DNA of 6,169 nucleotides, from assembly GCA_013139935.1 (NCBI GenBank), contig WSZX01000470.1, positions 1-6,169 on the forward strand, written 5' to 3'. Within the stretch, counting starts at the first letter, position 1; the number at the start of each line of letters is the position of its first letter. A model generated the notes under the pieces. It saw only the letters and a program-made list of their open reading frames with translations, had not been told where the DNA came from and searched no databases. Below, one piece after another: positions 5,901-6,169 of this stretch. The position numbers and the translations under genes were made by a program. The stretch comes from Ardenticatenales bacterium (GTDB taxonomy: Bacteria; Chloroflexota; Anaerolineae; Promineifilales; UBA4811).

Positions 5901-6169
5901 AAGCCACTTTTGTCGCGTTGCAGCGCGAGTGGTTCAACGTGCAGGTGGAGGAAGACGGCCGAACCCGCTGGGAATGGGCGCTGGTAGAGACTCCCGTCTA
6001 CACTGAGACGGTGTCCATGGGAGAGAACGGTCGCTCCAGTTTGACCTTCGCCCCGCCCTCTGGCGGAAGCTATCGGCTGCACGCCATCACCAGCGACGAT
6101 GCCGGCCGTGAGAACCGCGCCAGCGCCTTCCTCTGGGTCAGCAGTAGCCGGTATGTCTCCTGGCAGATG
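2945..6169 (+). CDS. Alpha-2-macroglobulin family protein with N-terminal Ig-like (Big_5) repeats, 3'-truncated by window edge
   Basis: Large exported protein of the bacterial alpha-2-macroglobulin family (YfhM/ECAM-like), whose members trap proteases at the cell envelope. The 1075 codons in the window have no stop. Residues 1-24 form a signal peptide (SKSK, then hydrophobic WLSIPVLLISAAQLA). Cys25 could be lipidated, though Gln at -3 makes the lipobox weak. Residues 26-75 are a Pro/Thr/Ala-rich linker. Four Big_5-type Ig-like domains follow at about 76-169, 170-275, 276-379 and 380-478, each with an FxxPM/V-type strand (RFDQPM, MFNRPV, TFNQPM, YFASPM) and an F/W-rich closing strand. MG-type domains then occupy about 479-598, 599-708, 709-809 (hallmark YTDRPIYRPG at 715-724) and 810-920, entered by VAEYRKPEF (806-814). 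An aromatic-rich loop lies at 876-890. The last part (about 925-1075) leads toward the bait-region domain. Any CxEQ thioester would be downstream, so whether this is a covalent trap is unknown. The start is set by GGAGG and the signal peptide. No pbpC-type partner is in the window. Confidence 0.92.
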   Translation, partial: MPSKSKLIRWLSIPVLLISAAQLACALTSQDVATPTPETIAQETEMAQPTTELAPSATHTPPAPTPTPLPPLPPQLVGRSPARGEEWQVDAPLVIRFDQPMNQISVEDAFGIQPTMRGGIEWADDRTMLFRPIAHFERQTRYSVIIRETAASAAGLMAELPFSFHFQTVGFLEVSQTLPADATEAVDVDTTITIMFNRPVVPLVHTSSQKDLPHPLRFDPPIGGEGEWINTSIYSFRPDGPMAAGTTYRVSVAAGLEDTTGGLLVEDYAWIFTTQAPQIVWSQPSSEDLDIGLTQNISITFNQPMDHSSTQAALRIQAADGTVPPGRLRWNEDSTTMGWWPEGLLEMDTRYDWELSTQAQSAAGGARLQEGMSTSFWTVEYPALLFTSPNDGDSSADPYGALDLYFASPMDTSTLMPNLSIIPEPTSVYTWWDRWENRFYVNFDLQASTAYTITAGPEMADPYGNRVGEETIVHFTTDKLGPMVYLNTPGRLGTYNAYTQTVVFATYRNMDQLDLTLTRLDVGDLIRLTGPGSWQEWDDYVPSEQDTMRNWTIPVDDVLNETIIWRVPLSDGDGNPLSPGIYYLQTSAPGLSSYQISKHVLVISPINLTVKAAADQALVWATDLVSGQPVADLPIIVVDGDNEPVASGTTDADGLLMTQTSTRESSTLALYAVAAEPGHDSFSIASSRWSDGIDVWDFGLRREDYGDQDTKTYLYTDRPIYRPGNTVYFKGILREPEQARYRLPQSKQVLLEAYDWEDTLIYQKTLSVTELGTFAGEFTLDEEAKTGHYHFVIDPDGLRDWVYFQVAEYRKPEFQVEMSPGADQIVAGDTLQVGVQASYFFGGAVDGAAVEWAVFSDDYAFRWEGTGRYVFADFKDWYQYWRGDDFWYGYGELIAEGSGVTGAGGEFTISLPAELGDEAGAQLLTIEATVEDTNHQRVTGRDQIVVHPAAQYVGIYADRFVGTAGEDQTVNLIVVDLEQEPLPGEEATFVALQREWFNVQVEEDGRTRWEWALVETPVYTETVSMGENGRSSLTFAPPSGGSYRLHAITSDDAGRENRASAFLWVSSSRYVSWQM
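3123..3130 (+). repeat. C8 homopolymer in the macroglobulin linker
   Basis: Eight consecutive C residues sit in the Pro-rich linker codons about 35 residues after the putative lipidated Cys. A one-base slip here would truncate the protein soon after its signal peptide, so it is a candidate slippage site, or a place where sequencing errors could hide. Confidence 0.55.

Overview
This 6.2 kb window is bacterial, moderately GC-rich DNA. It looks like a chromosomal stretch of an uncultured Chloroflexota member, perhaps Anaerolineae. That placement is an inference from the gene types: a polytopic GT39/PMT-like glycosyltransferase with a C-terminal beta module, an orphan receiver-only response regulator, and a secreted alpha-2-macroglobulin with stacked Ig-like domains. 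No marker gene is present to confirm it.

Layout on the + strand: (1) 2-1864, a membrane glycosyltransferase of the dolichyl-phosphate-mannose mannosyltransferase type whose 5' end lies outside the window. (2) 1865-2332, a poorly coding interval. It holds one believable but unrecognised minus-strand ORF (1957-2223) and a promoter with a perfect extended -10 (TGC TATAAT, 2230-2238). (3) About 2333/2402-2788, a single-domain CheY-like response regulator with an unclear start codon and one altered acidic-pocket residue. (4) 2789-2944, a stem-loop terminator followed by a second TATAAT promoter and a strong Shine-Dalgarno. (5) 2945 to the window end, 1075 codons with no stop: the N-terminal part of a large exported, probably lipid-anchored alpha-2-macroglobulin-family protein. 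It has a signal peptide, a Pro/Thr linker, four tandem Big_5-type Ig-like domains, then macroglobulin (MG) domains with the family hallmark YTDRPIYRPG. The bait region and any thioester site lie beyond the right edge.

The three genes look like separate transcription units rather than one operon, because the regulator and the macroglobulin each have their own promoter-like element and a terminator lies between them. The glycosyltransferase and the macroglobulin both act at the cell envelope: one on lipid-linked sugar transfer, the other as a protease trap or surface protein. No direct functional coupling can be shown from the sequence.

I see no CRISPR array, RNA gene, insertion sequence or clearly new multi-gene system. 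The points most worth checking are the strong over-representation of the palindrome CGGCCG (23 by hand count, 18 of them in the macroglobulin gene), the start codon and Asp-to-Gly change of the response regulator, the N-terminal Ig-like stack on the macroglobulin, a C8 tract just after its signal peptide, and the minus-strand ORF in the intergenic interval.
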